From: Pyrenochaeta sp. MPI-SDFR-AT-0127
Lineage: Eukaryota; Ascomycota; Dothideomycetes; Pleosporales; Cucurbitariaceae
Reading direction: 5' to 3'
DNA: 64,000 nt
Assembly (NCBI GenBank): GCA_020747015.1
Contig: JAGTJM010000017.1
Coordinates: forward strand, 310,001 to 374,000
Made by a program: the position numbers and the translations under genes
The notes under the pieces: model-generated
Seen by the model: only the letters and a program-made list of their open reading frames with translations
The model's database searches: none
Told to the model about the DNA's origin: nothing
In this document: positions 1 through 9,658 of the stretch, piece after piece
Layout of the letters: each line of letters starts with the position of its first letter
Position numbering within the stretch: the stretch's first letter is position 1

Positions 1-740
1 GGTATATTCGCTATCGTCATCTGATGATCCAGTCGAGCTCTCGCTATCACTGACTTCCCTCTTCAGACCCGAAGGAACGCGCAAATATTTCTTCTCGATC
101 TTGAGCGCCTTTGACGAAGACGTCTTTGATGACAACAGCTTCGCAAGCTTCTTACTGTCCGCTCCTGCCTTTCTCGCTTCTTTGAGCGATAGTCGAGCAG
201 TGTACAATGGGAGGGCAGCTACACAGGCGTTAGATGATTGGTGGCACGGTCTTGTATCAGAGCATATAAGCTTACTTCTATTGGTAGCTAGATGAAAGGG
301 TTCTGTGCCAAACGTCACGAATTTATTCAGAGGAGTAGAATTAGTAGCTTTGGCCAGAGCAGCTTGATCGAGAACATAGAGCCCACCCGACTTCTTGCCT
401 CTCGGAATCTCGTACTCTGGAACGCGCACTTGCTTGATAGACGGCGTTGATGTCACATGCTGCTGAGCAAAGATTTCTGTCGTGGTCTTGGGTATCTAAT
501 CGAGTTAGTTGGAGTTCACGATATGATGTAGTTGAGGCTAGCTTACTTGGAACGGAGATATTGTTGGTCGGATGTGTTGCAGTGGCGTTGCGTTGTGTTG
601 TAGAGCTTGTGGGGTGACAGTGCCGGAATGGGTTTGAGGGGTACCATTACGCATAGGCATCTGGTACGGCGATTGTTGCTGTTGTTGTTGTTGTTGCTGT
701 TGCTGCTGCGGTTGCGGCTGTAGTTGCTGTTGTTGCTGTT

Positions 741-772
<32 letters not shown>

Positions 773-1128
773 TGCTGGCGAATAGCATTTGGATCAAGCC
801 CTAGTGTTGGGTCGACGGCCGAAGCCTGTCCGTAGTTGCCCAAGGCACCTTGCTGACTGAATTGGCCATACTGATACGGCGAAGCTGACCGGAGACCGTG
901 AGCTTGACTGGCATACGGCTGGCTGTGGGCGTTGAAAGGTTGGGGCGTGAAGGCTCCATGGTGCCAAGGCTGGCCCGAGGGATTAGGGGCCAGGGCGGAT
1001 TGCTGGTTCAGCTGGGCTTCCCACGACGGGGTGCCGTAGCGATCAAAGATGTTTTGATACGAAGGGTCGGCGTAGATGTTCTGAGCCGGCAAAGGGAGTT
1101 GGTCACTGGGCACGTGATTAGACGCCAT
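1..1128 (-). CDS. Polyglutamine-rich protein, function unknown (3' end outside window)
   Basis: I do not recognise the family. Exons read 1128-547, 495-276 and 218 to the window edge, with introns 496-546 and 219-275 (both GTAAGC...TAG in frame). The start at 1128 is the first ATG of an open frame. Exon 1 encodes 194 residues rich in Gln, Pro, Ser and Tyr, including two long Gln runs (coding bases about 672-779) split by a short Gln/Leu/Pro stretch. After the first intron the protein becomes less repetitive, with PEYEIPRGKKSGGLYVLDQ, and then enters a Lys-rich and Ser/Asp-rich acidic stretch (SESSTGSSDDDSEY) at the edge. The composition suggests a nuclear or RNA-associated regulatory protein, but that is inference. 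The C-terminal part, probably the conserved part, lies outside the window. Confidence 0.75.
672..779 (-). repeat. CAG/CAA trinucleotide tract coding polyglutamine
   Basis: Mixed CAG and CAA codons, written as ctg/ttg on the plus strand, encode two near-pure glutamine runs inside the first exon of the leftmost gene. The mixture of the two codons should slow expansion, but length differences between isolates are likely. Confidence 0.85.
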
Positions 1129-1436
1129 GGTGCGGCGCAGTGAATGGGGTGCGAGACTTGGCTCTAGGGCAAAGTGTCAGCAATCGGCAGCAGGCCGTTT
1201 GATTGGCTGAGTGACGCACAAAGGGCCCAGAAGGAGCTGGCAAACAATTTATGCGACAATGCAGAGTGCACTAGGCGACAAAAGGACTGGCGCGGAGTCA
1301 CAGGGAATGCGGAAGAAGGGGGGAAAGGTCGATAATACTTCCGGTTGGGGCGGTAGTGTCGTTTGTGGTGTGCTGGGTTGTTTTTGGTTGGTGTGCAGAG
1401 TGGAGCGGGCGAGCGAGCGTATGCCTCAGGCGCTTG

Positions 1437-1525
1437 TCTGACTGCCTGCCTGTCTGCCCGTCTGCCTGCCTGGCTGGGTCCCCTCGGATCTCTGCCTGCC
1501 TTGCCTGCCTGCCTGCCTGCTTGCT
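1437..1525. repeat. Imperfect (CTGC)n tetranucleotide array
   Basis: Two blocks of ctgc/ctgt units (about 1437-1475 and 1490-1525) separated by a short unique spacer. This is a microsatellite in the divergent promoter region. Confidence 0.8.
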
Positions 1526-2261
1526 GGGAATTGCTGCCTCACCCACCACGCAGAAGCTCTCGTGTCCCACTGCCCGCGATGCCGTGTCCCCCAGTCCACG
1601 AAAGCGATAGCTTTGATTTATGAGAGGAGGGCACTCAGCCTCGCGTATTACTGCGATGAGAGGAAACACTGCGGATGCGTCACTTTTGACGAGTTTTTGC
1701 GCACCCAAAGCACAGCACAATGCGCGGCCGCAGCAGCGACTGCTTTTGAGACAGGCTGGCGTTTTTGTTGCTTGCGAGCGCGATGAAGCCTGGCACAAAT
1801 AAAACCCCCTTGTTTGATGCGACGCCCGATGGCCCCGTCGAAATGGACCTGTATTAGTAGCAGAAGCAGAGAGCTGAAGCTGAAAATGATGATTGTCACT
1901 CTGCCATGCACACCGCGAGCCTTTCCCGACAAACGCCGCTGCCAACCTGAGCGCGCACACTTCCCCCAAAGCTGGGACTCGATAGAGTGAATCTAGCCTT
2001 GGAATCAGATGCCCTTATTAGGTGGGCGGGAGTTCACTGAGAAGTAGCATGAGTGTCAAGAGGGAAGAAGGTTGAGTGGTGGGTTTGGGGGGCGAGAGGA
2101 GGGTTGAAGAGGGAGGGCGACGGCGCAGGGGGCGAGGCCGTTTTCAAAGAGAGCGACGTGCCAAGGGGCGTGACGCGCTAGACTGGCTTAGTGGGGCTGG
2201 AGCTGCCGAAACCACCACCACCAAGAGCACAAAGTGTCAAGAAGAGCTGGGCAGGCAGACA

Positions 2262-2312
2262 GAGTGACTGACAGAGTGACTGACTGACTGACTGACTGAC
2301 CGACTGCCTGCC
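2262..2312. repeat. (GACT)n tetranucleotide array
   Basis: Consecutive gact units (best part 2274-2302), flanked by gcaggcagaca and ctgcctgcc. It lies about 140 bases before the sly1 start codon, so it is probably in the promoter or 5' UTR. Confidence 0.8.
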
Positions 2313-2447
2313 AGACAAGAAGCCACAGTGTCTCTTTCCCTTGCTCCCGACAGAGCCGGCCATTGCAACCTCATTGTCTTGTTTCTCCATAGCACATGAG
2401 CTAACCTGCACATCGGCGGGTGCCAGCCAGTATTCACTTCTTCCAAC

Positions 2448-4900
2448 ATGGCCGTCACACTGAGGGACAAGCAAATAGGTAAATTGGCCTCTCTTTCCCA
2501 CGCCAGAACATAGCTGATGCTGTGCACCCAGCGAGCATAAAGCGCATCTTAAACCTCAATGCGCCCATCACCGACATCGATGCGCAAGATGAATCAACCG
2601 CCGATGCCACAAACACTTCCGCAGACAGTGCAGTATGGAAGGTGCTGGTCTTTGACGACATGGGAAGGGATGTCATCAGCTCTGTTCTTCGTGTGAATGA
2701 TTTGAGAGCTTCTGGGGTACTATCCAGCGCCTCGAGGCCCGTCAGACGACGTATGCTAAGTGTCGCACTAGGTCACAATACATCTAAACATTGGAACAAC
2801 ACGGCATTTGATACCTGATGTATGTGCAGTCTATCTCCCAGTACCATTGGATGCAGTTAAAAATCATCCAGGTACCCGTCATCTATCTTGTCGAGCCCAC
2901 CGCCCAGAACCTACAAACAGTCACCTCTGATCTCTCCCGCGGTCTCTACAGTTTGTACCCTCTGTCCTCGGCCTGCACCGCATACCTCTAACTGCGCAAT
3001 ACAGGCCCTGCCTACATAAACTTCCTCTCCAGCATACCCCGACCGCTCCTCGAAGACTTCGGCGCGCAGACGGTTGCTTCAGGCACCGCAGAACACCTGG
3101 CGCAGGTCTACGACCAATACCTCAACTTTGTCGTCTCAGAACCAGATCTGTTCCACCTGAACATGAAGGGGGCCTACCACACTCTAAACAGCGGACAAAC
3201 CCCAGACCAAGAGCTCGACAATGTCATGGACCGCATAGTCTCGGGTCTCTTCTCCGTCGTCGTCACAATGGGAGTTGTACCCATCATCCGCTGTCCAAAG
3301 GGAGGTGCAGCAGAGGACATAAGCGCCAAACTTGATCGAAAACTGCGAGATCACATCTTGAATTCAAAAACCAACCTCTTTTCCGACCAGAAGTCGTCCA
3401 CTGTCACTTCCCGGCCGGTGCTCGTCATAGGCAAGCAAATCTCCCCTGAAAGTTTGAACCATTCTAACCTACCCCTAGTGGATCGCAACGTGGATCTGGT
3501 ACCAATGTTCAGCCACTCGTGGATTGTAGGTCATTTCAGAGAAATTATTACCGATATCGCACTGACAACGCCAATAGTATCAAAGCCTGGTGTATGACGT
3601 TCTCGACTTCAACCTCAACAAGATCAGCATGTCTGTCCCAGTCGACAAAGATCATCCTGAAAAAGGCGTCAAGAAACAAGCCTACGATCTGACTGCCTCT
3701 GACTATTTTTGGGCACGCAATGCATCGCTCCCATTTCCAAACGTTGCCGAAGATGTCACAACTGAATGGAACAAGTACCAGGAAGACGCTGATAGCGTGA
3801 CAAAAAAGACGGGCACATCCTCGATAGACGATCTCTCAGGGGAAAGTAATCAATTCGCCGCTCACTTGAAAGGGGCGATGGCATTGTTACCGGAACTGCG
3901 AGAAAGGAAAGCCACAATTGAAGTAAGCGTGTCGCATTCCTCGGTAAACTATTATAGCTGACCTTTCAGATGCACATGAACATACTCGAAGCGGTTATGG
4001 AGGGCATCAAGAGTAAGCGCGATTATTACTGCAGCACGCAAGCATAGCCTGACACTACCAGATCGTAAAATCGACTTCTACTTCCAGCTCGAAGAAGAGC
4101 TATCGAAGCAAACTAAAGCACAGATATTAGAGCTTATCAAAGACTCGGACAAGGGCACCGAGCCTCTTGACAAGCTTAGGTTGTTCCTGCAGTGGTACCT
4201 TACCACCGAGCAGGAGATATCCAGAGGTGATCTCGACAGTTTCACACAAGCCCTTGACGCCGCAGGCGCAGACACTACAGCTGTCAAATACGTAAAGACA
4301 GTGCGTCAACTTACACGCATGACTATGATTTCATCCGCGCCCACACAACCTGCGCAAAGCACTTCTCAACTCTTCGGCGGCTTTTCCAGCCTTTCCTCGC
4401 GCGTAACAGATCGCTTCAAGGAAGCTGGTCTTGGTGCCAACTTCGAAGGCGTCCTATCTGGCATCAAGAACTTCCTTCCTACCAACACTGATCTCACACT
4501 TACGAAAATCACCGAGTCTCTTATGGATCCACAGAATGCATCCTCAAGTGCTATCAGCAAGACCGAGAGCTACCTCTACTTTGACCCACGGTCAGCTAAT
4601 GCGCGTGGTACGCTACCTCCAGCCAGCCAGTCCCGCAACCAGCAGAATTCTGTTGGACGTGGCATTGAGGCCACATTCGGCCAGAGGAGGCAAGGATTCA
4701 GTGAAGCGATTGTGTTTACTGTGGGCGGTGGTTCAATGGATGAATATGGTAATTTGCAAGAGTGGGCTAAGAGGACAAGCGCTACTGGTGCTGCTGGAAC
4801 AGGGCAAAAGAGGAGAATCGTGTATGGCAGCACGGCACTGTACTCTGCGACAGAGTTCGTCACCAAGGACCTGGCTCAGCTTGGTAAAGAGAGCACTTAG
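2448..4900 (+). CDS. sly1: Sly1-type SM protein for ER-Golgi vesicle fusion
   Basis: Sec1/Munc18-family protein that binds syntaxin-5-type SNAREs and promotes ER-to-Golgi and intra-Golgi fusion. Exons: 2448-2478, 2532-2716, 2772-2819, 2872-2950, 3005-3430, 3479-3525, 3578-3922, 3970-4012, 4062-4900, giving 680 residues, normal for Sly1. The short first exon joins to read MAVTLRDKQIASIKRILNLN, the typical Sly1 N-terminus, which fixes the start. Later landmarks are VLRVNDLRASGVTIHLN, IPDVPVIYLVEPTAQNL, AYINFLSSIPRPLLEDFG and VDRNVDLVPMFSHSW, followed by the C-terminal half with the VFTVGGGSMDEYGNLQ stretch. All junctions keep phase. The intron at 3431-3478 uses GC...AG borders; the others use GT...AG. 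The gene is convergent with the HET gene downstream. Confidence 0.95.
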
Positions 4901-5264
4901 ACGCACACCTATAGGGCGTCATCAAGACGCAGCACAATGTATGAACCAAAATCCAAGCTATGTCATACACATCCTGACTGCATGTTTGACCACGTTGTTG
5001 CCATGACATGTGCTTGCTTCTTCCGTCAGATCTATTCTAGTCTCGTCACAGAACCTGCCATCGCGCAATGCTATCCCCACGATATGCGAGCACGCTCCCC
5101 TGCACAGCACCCATCCATTACCAAGCTGTCTGCATCTCTGCATCGATCGGAACTATAAAAAAAAGGAAACCCAACCTACTGAAACACAGCCGCTCTGTAA
5201 TGCAAACGCGCACATACCAGAACCCGTCAAATGCCGTGATCTGCCCATGGCCCTCCCCCTGCCC

Positions 5265-5292
5265 AAGCAAGCAAGCAAGCAAGCAAGCAAGC
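5265..5292. repeat. (AAGC)7 microsatellite
   Basis: Seven perfect aagc units directly downstream of sly1, followed by an A-rich stretch. Confidence 0.9.
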
Positions 5293-5902
5293 CAAAATAA
5301 AAAAAGCGGACCCAAAACAACACCCGGCCCGCAACCCCATCAAGGTCCAGGGCCAAAAGTAAAAGACACCACCCCCCCATGTGTAAAACAAAAATGCATC
5401 GATGCTGGGGCCCGAAGGTTCCGAACAGGATGCAACCCCATCCCGTACCCGGATAATGTGTTAAGCGGCGCATCGTAGAAGCTAGAAAAGAAACCTTCCA
5501 TCGAAGCATGTGAAACACCTAACCACCCCTGTCCTCTGTCCCTTCTTCCTGGGGCATGTTTTTTTGTTCCGGACTGAGCAGGCTGTTGCAGCGTCATTGC
5601 GCCTTGGGGGGACATGGGAGCATTTGGGGAATTCAATAGGGCAAGGGGTGTTGGGGGTGGGTTATGGGAATTGATTGGTTGGTTGGGGAAAGGGTGTGAA
5701 ACGGATGATGGTGTCGAAGGGTATGGGAGTAGGGGGGGTAATACAGATGTTTGGTTGAGAAAGGGTTGTGGAGGAGAACAGGGCAGGGCAAGGAAAGCCT
5801 GGGTAAGCACGATCCCCCTGCCTTACGTTGGCGATGAGAAACTGTACGCGGATACGGATCTCGCGTGCTTGAGTAGGGCATGTGGCAAACGCAGTTATGC
5901 CG

Positions 5903-5918
5903 GTGTGTGTGTGTGTGT
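5903..5918. repeat. (GT)8 dinucleotide microsatellite
   Basis: Eight perfect gt units in the convergent intergenic region. Confidence 0.9.
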
Positions 5919-5988
5919 CGAAGGGTGGTGGTGTTGGAAGGATATGAAACACGACAAGTCCTTTTGTGGGGGAGGACTGTTCTGTCCA

Positions 5989-6010
5989 AAATAAAAATAA
6001 AAATAAAAAA
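5989..6010. repeat. A-rich (AAATAA)n-like tract
   Basis: Short repeats of aaataa/aaaata in the convergent intergenic region. It may lie in the 3' UTR of either neighbour. Confidence 0.7.
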
Positions 6011-6412
6011 TATACATGGTGGAAAGATGTTCTCTTAGCCGGCTCGGCAGATCTACGTCCGGAAGAATTGGACAAACATGAGGAAAATGTGAAAGTTTTG
6101 TTTTCGCTGGTTTGGCTGTTTTTGACGGGGGAGGAAAGAATAAGCTTGCTCGTGTGGAAATAAAAAATGTATAATTTATTTTGAAAAGATTAGGAAAATC
6201 TATCAGTAGAAGGACATACAAACTTTGAAGTACAAAAAATATATACACACGTCTATGTTTCATGAAACCATTAAAATCTCAGATCTATGTGTGTGTGGGA
6301 TGATAGCGCAACCAAACTGTGGATATATCGCTGGAAACTTTTTTCTTTATAAGCCAGAGAAACGCCATGAGAATATACATCCACGTCCAAGCGCACGTCG
6401 AACGAATTATTC

Positions 6413-8668
6413 TTAGCGTGTCGAAGGACCATACACCCTATGGTTCCTGATATCCGCTTCTCCACATCTTGCTAGACCAGCATTGAAATGGCCGTCTCCG
6501 AAGATGACGCCTTTGGACTGAAGCGTCCAGCTCACTGTCGGCTTCAGACTGCCAGTATATGGATTCATGCTCGTCAGGATCCAGCCGCGAGCTAGAGGGT
6601 TGTATCGGGCGTCCTTTACGGCATCTGGTACGGCGATGAGAAGTGTCTTGGAGTGTTGGAACGGTGCGAAAATGACGGCTTTGCCACCGTAGACGGGAGT
6701 TGTGAAGTTGTCGAATGGCGAAGAGGATATAGGGGCAGAGATGATCAAGGGACCATGTGTTCGCTCCGACGCACCGGATGCCCATGGTACGCCGGAAAGA
6801 ATGAGTGTCGAAACGAAGTTCAGAAGCGATGAAAGTGCAGTTTGACCTTCTGCAAGGAGTATGTAGTTCTGAATGATAAGATGAGGATTGAGTAGCATCT
6901 CAATCGCATATGTGTCCATAGCTGGTAGTTGTGTCTGCTGGAGGTCTGATGAGATATCGTGTACCCACTGTGCTCCGCAGTCGAAGACACACGCAAGCGT
7001 TTGAATGAAAATGTTGCGCAAAGCCGCGCTGCGAGGGTGATTGGGAGTCTGCCAGAAGCTCCACAATCCAGGCCCCTGAATTTGGTACTGAATACAAAGG
7101 TCGACAAAGGTGCGAGATCGAACGACGTGTGTGGGGAAGAGTGGATTCGGCTGCGATCGATGCGGTAGGTCGAGGAAGATGAGATCTAGTTGTACGTATT
7201 CTGCTCTGTCGTCTGAGCTCTGAGTGATGTGGCTCGCTCTTTTGCTAAACCGCATAGGCGATGGGCGAGCAGGATTTACATCTAACGACGTCGGGCGGAA
7301 GAGCCATGATATCGATCCGTCATGAAGCTGCAGGGGCGTGCCAGTGGTACATAGTGAGACGGGATCTCGCGCTGCAAGGCCGACGAGAAGAAGTGACCGA
7401 AGACATTCATCTTCTATATTCGGTCTCGAGAAGGGACTGGTAGGAGCAAGCGACAAAGGCACTCCTGAAGCGTTCAGCGCTATACACGTCTTGTCTCGGT
7501 TCGCATCCAACCGTCTCAAGTATTCAGGTAACCGTGGGTTTCCGCCCGCCTTCATTTGGAATATCTCAGCGATCGTAGGAATCATCGACATTGGTTGCGA
7601 GAATTGAGTTTGCGGTGTGTCTGGCCTCTGGACTGCCAGAAGACTCCCCTCAGCGGTGTTTACCCGTTCGTGAAAGAATTTCTGCAGGGATAGCGTTTTC
7701 GCATAGTGAGGGGATGCGGTGGTGACAAATTCGCTCGCAAGGACCAGCATGTGAAGAAAAAATGTGCCTGTGAATCGAATGACTGTCTGTACTTCATCCT
7801 CGTAGAGATTGTAGCACGGGACGAGGAAGACATGCGCTTGCCCCATTTTCATTTCGTGCGCGCACCAAGCCCGCTCAAACCAGGCTGAACTTATGACCCG
7901 CTCGAAGAAGGACTGGAAAGAAGAGTATTGTTGCATGTACGGCGGGCTCATGCCTATATTTGGTTGCTGTTCTGGAGGTAGCTCTGAGTAGCTGTAATCT
8001 TCGACGTAGTATCTCAGGAATTGCTCCTCGTCTGGTGTCGCGGTAACGTCATCTAAAACGACGACGACGGTCCTTGCATTTTGGTAGATGATGTCGATAG
8101 CTCCGATTGTCGTAGCCGTCTCAGTTTTGTCCTCTTCATTGATGCATACTTGGTCGAACCAAAGCCCTTCCCCTATCCTCCTCTCTCGCAGGACGGCCTG
8201 GAAGATTGCGCTGCTGGTTGGCAGTGGGAATTGCTCGATCTCCTTTGTCCAACCAAACGGCAAGTCTCCGACAGGAGTAACCACTCTTCGTGGGATGTTT
8301 GGAGTGACCCTTTTCCAGCAATAGCTCATGGCTATGTATCCGTCCTCCTCGCCGTGAAAGTCGACATCGTTGATGAGTCGAAAGGTGAATGTGCTTGTTG
8401 CATGGTTTTTGGGGACAAATTCTTTCGCTACCGATGGCGCCAGACGATTCAGATCTGAAAGCAGAGTTCCTACGTCAATTGTCGTATCTGAAGGTGATTT
8501 CGTCCCAGGTGACTGTCCAGGCAGAGATATGCGCCGTGTAGGGGGCTTGACGAGTCGGGCATGCAGACTCGAGGTATCAAGCTCATCTTCATCAATTTCA
8601 AGAAACTCGCATTGCCCGAATCTGGGAAAGGACGGTGAGGAAGTAGGTAGAGCCATGTGAATGTACAT
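6413..8668 (-). CDS. HET-domain (heterokaryon incompatibility) protein
   Basis: Uninterrupted 751-residue frame with a HET domain (PF06985 type) in its N-terminal half. The three family blocks are visible: GYIAMSYCWKRV near residues 110-121, GLWFDQVCINEEDKTE near 168-183 with IDIIYQNARTVVVVLDD at 191-207, and FFERVISSAWFERAWCAHE further on. HET proteins trigger cell death when genetically different hyphae fuse or in other self/non-self responses; which role applies here cannot be told. No NACHT, ankyrin or WD40 partner domain follows, and the long C-terminal half has no motif I know. The ATG at 8668 has A at -3; an in-frame ATG at 8656 (MALPTSS) is an alternative. Confidence 0.9.
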   Translation of the reverse strand: MYIHMALPTSSPSFPRFGQCEFLEIDEDELDTSSLHARLVKPPTRRISLPGQSPGTKSPSDTTIDVGTLLSDLNRLAPSVAKEFVPKNHATSTFTFRLINDVDFHGEEDGYIAMSYCWKRVTPNIPRRVVTPVGDLPFGWTKEIEQFPLPTSSAIFQAVLRERRIGEGLWFDQVCINEEDKTETATTIGAIDIIYQNARTVVVVLDDVTATPDEEQFLRYYVEDYSYSELPPEQQPNIGMSPPYMQQYSSFQSFFERVISSAWFERAWCAHEMKMGQAHVFLVPCYNLYEDEVQTVIRFTGTFFLHMLVLASEFVTTASPHYAKTLSLQKFFHERVNTAEGSLLAVQRPDTPQTQFSQPMSMIPTIAEIFQMKAGGNPRLPEYLRRLDANRDKTCIALNASGVPLSLAPTSPFSRPNIEDECLRSLLLVGLAARDPVSLCTTGTPLQLHDGSISWLFRPTSLDVNPARPSPMRFSKRASHITQSSDDRAEYVQLDLIFLDLPHRSQPNPLFPTHVVRSRTFVDLCIQYQIQGPGLWSFWQTPNHPRSAALRNIFIQTLACVFDCGAQWVHDISSDLQQTQLPAMDTYAIEMLLNPHLIIQNYILLAEGQTALSSLLNFVSTLILSGVPWASGASERTHGPLIISAPISSSPFDNFTTPVYGGKAVIFAPFQHSKTLLIAVPDAVKDARYNPLARGWILTSMNPYTGSLKPTVSWTLQSKGVIFGDGHFNAGLARCGEADIRNHRVYGPSTR

Positions 8669-9658
8669 TATTCAGACAATTCAAGAGGAACAAAACGGCG
8701 AACGGCAATTAAGGATTGCCTCCGCAGCCAGGCACCCACACCCTTTTGTTGTCCAATGACCCCTCTTCAAGCATCCCCGGTTCTCCCCATGGCCCAGCGT
8801 TGTAGCGGCACACCCGCGCCTACATCTCGGGCTACATCCGTAGTGGACGCGACAGGAGTCTTGCCTGCATGACGGTTTCCCGTCAGGCCAGCGGCGCCAC
8901 GGCCGGGTCCTCACATACCGTCTGTGCAAATGCATCAGTCTGTGCGGGGAAGCCGTGTGAGGCTGCCGTGCGGGCAAATAAAAGTAAGAGTTGTGGTGGA
9001 TGGCTACCACACCAGATGCTCGGGACCCGGATTCGTGCTGGCACGGGCCCAATGCGCAACGGTAACTACGAATGACGTCGGGACCACATCGGGAGAAACG
9101 ACCACCATGTGCTTGTAAAAAGCAATACACAACGTGAAACACTCGTTCTTTTTGGGTTGTTCATATCAGAGGGCTCCTTCTGACGCACGCTAGAAGCCTT
9201 CGAAGGTAAAAAGAAAGGTGGTATGCAGTGTTCCTGCAATATAATTTGGGCTTGACTGTGCTTTGCCTTGCGAGGTTGTCTTGAGCAGACGGGTAATAAG
9301 CTACATGTGACCGCGGGATACGTGGTCGATGAGTTGGAATGAAGATGCGAATACGTATGAGTGAAGAGTTGTTATTGGTCGTCCCCATCATGATTTGTTC
9401 TGAAGCATTTCCTGCATGAGACCGATCCGGTTTAAAAATAGACGACCGACAAGTGACGGAATCCCAGCAACGAGAAGAAATGCATGTGCGCGAAGAAACA
9501 TACCCGAACTCCAAGCTAAACCAGGCCAAGCACATCCTCCTTATTTGCCAAACTGTGTCTGTTTCGCAACACTATAACCTTGATGCTCTGGCGAGCCGCT
9601 TCTACTCTTTGCATGCAAAACCACCGAAACACCTTGACAAATCTCCAGACAAAACGCC
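8669..9658. other. Intergenic region between HET and Usp genes
   Basis: About 1 kb holding the upstream region of the HET gene and the 3' flank of the stress-domain gene. The small ORFs here (for example minus 8681-9142 and 9161-9535) lack any recognisable domain. I see no gene. Confidence 0.5.

Larger units (their letters stand above)
1129..2447. other. Divergent intergenic region upstream of the polyQ gene and sly1
   Basis: About 1.3 kb between two divergent starts. It holds imperfect tetranucleotide arrays and short overlapping ORFs on both strands. The longest of these (minus, 1298-1969) is made largely of the CTGC/GACT simple repeats and has no coding character. It presumably contains both promoters and 5' UTRs; I see no clear TATA box. 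Confidence 0.6.
4901..6412. other. Convergent intergenic region, simple repeats, no supported gene
   Basis: About 1.5 kb between the 3' ends of sly1 and the HET gene. It contains (AAGC)n, (GT)n and an A-rich AATAA-type tract. One 156-codon frame on the minus strand (5340-5810) is Pro/Ser-rich because the strand is pyrimidine-rich; I see no domain or splice support for it. Confidence 0.5.

Noticed and set aside
1298..1969. 223-codon minus-strand frame
   Set aside because: It runs through the CTGC-type microsatellites, producing RQAGRQ/DGQTGRQ-like repeats, and has no domain.
5340..5810. 156-codon minus-strand frame, Pro/Ser-rich
   Set aside because: The strand is pyrimidine-rich and codes Pro/Ser/Leu by composition. 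I see no splice partners or conserved motif. RNA-seq could still rescue it.
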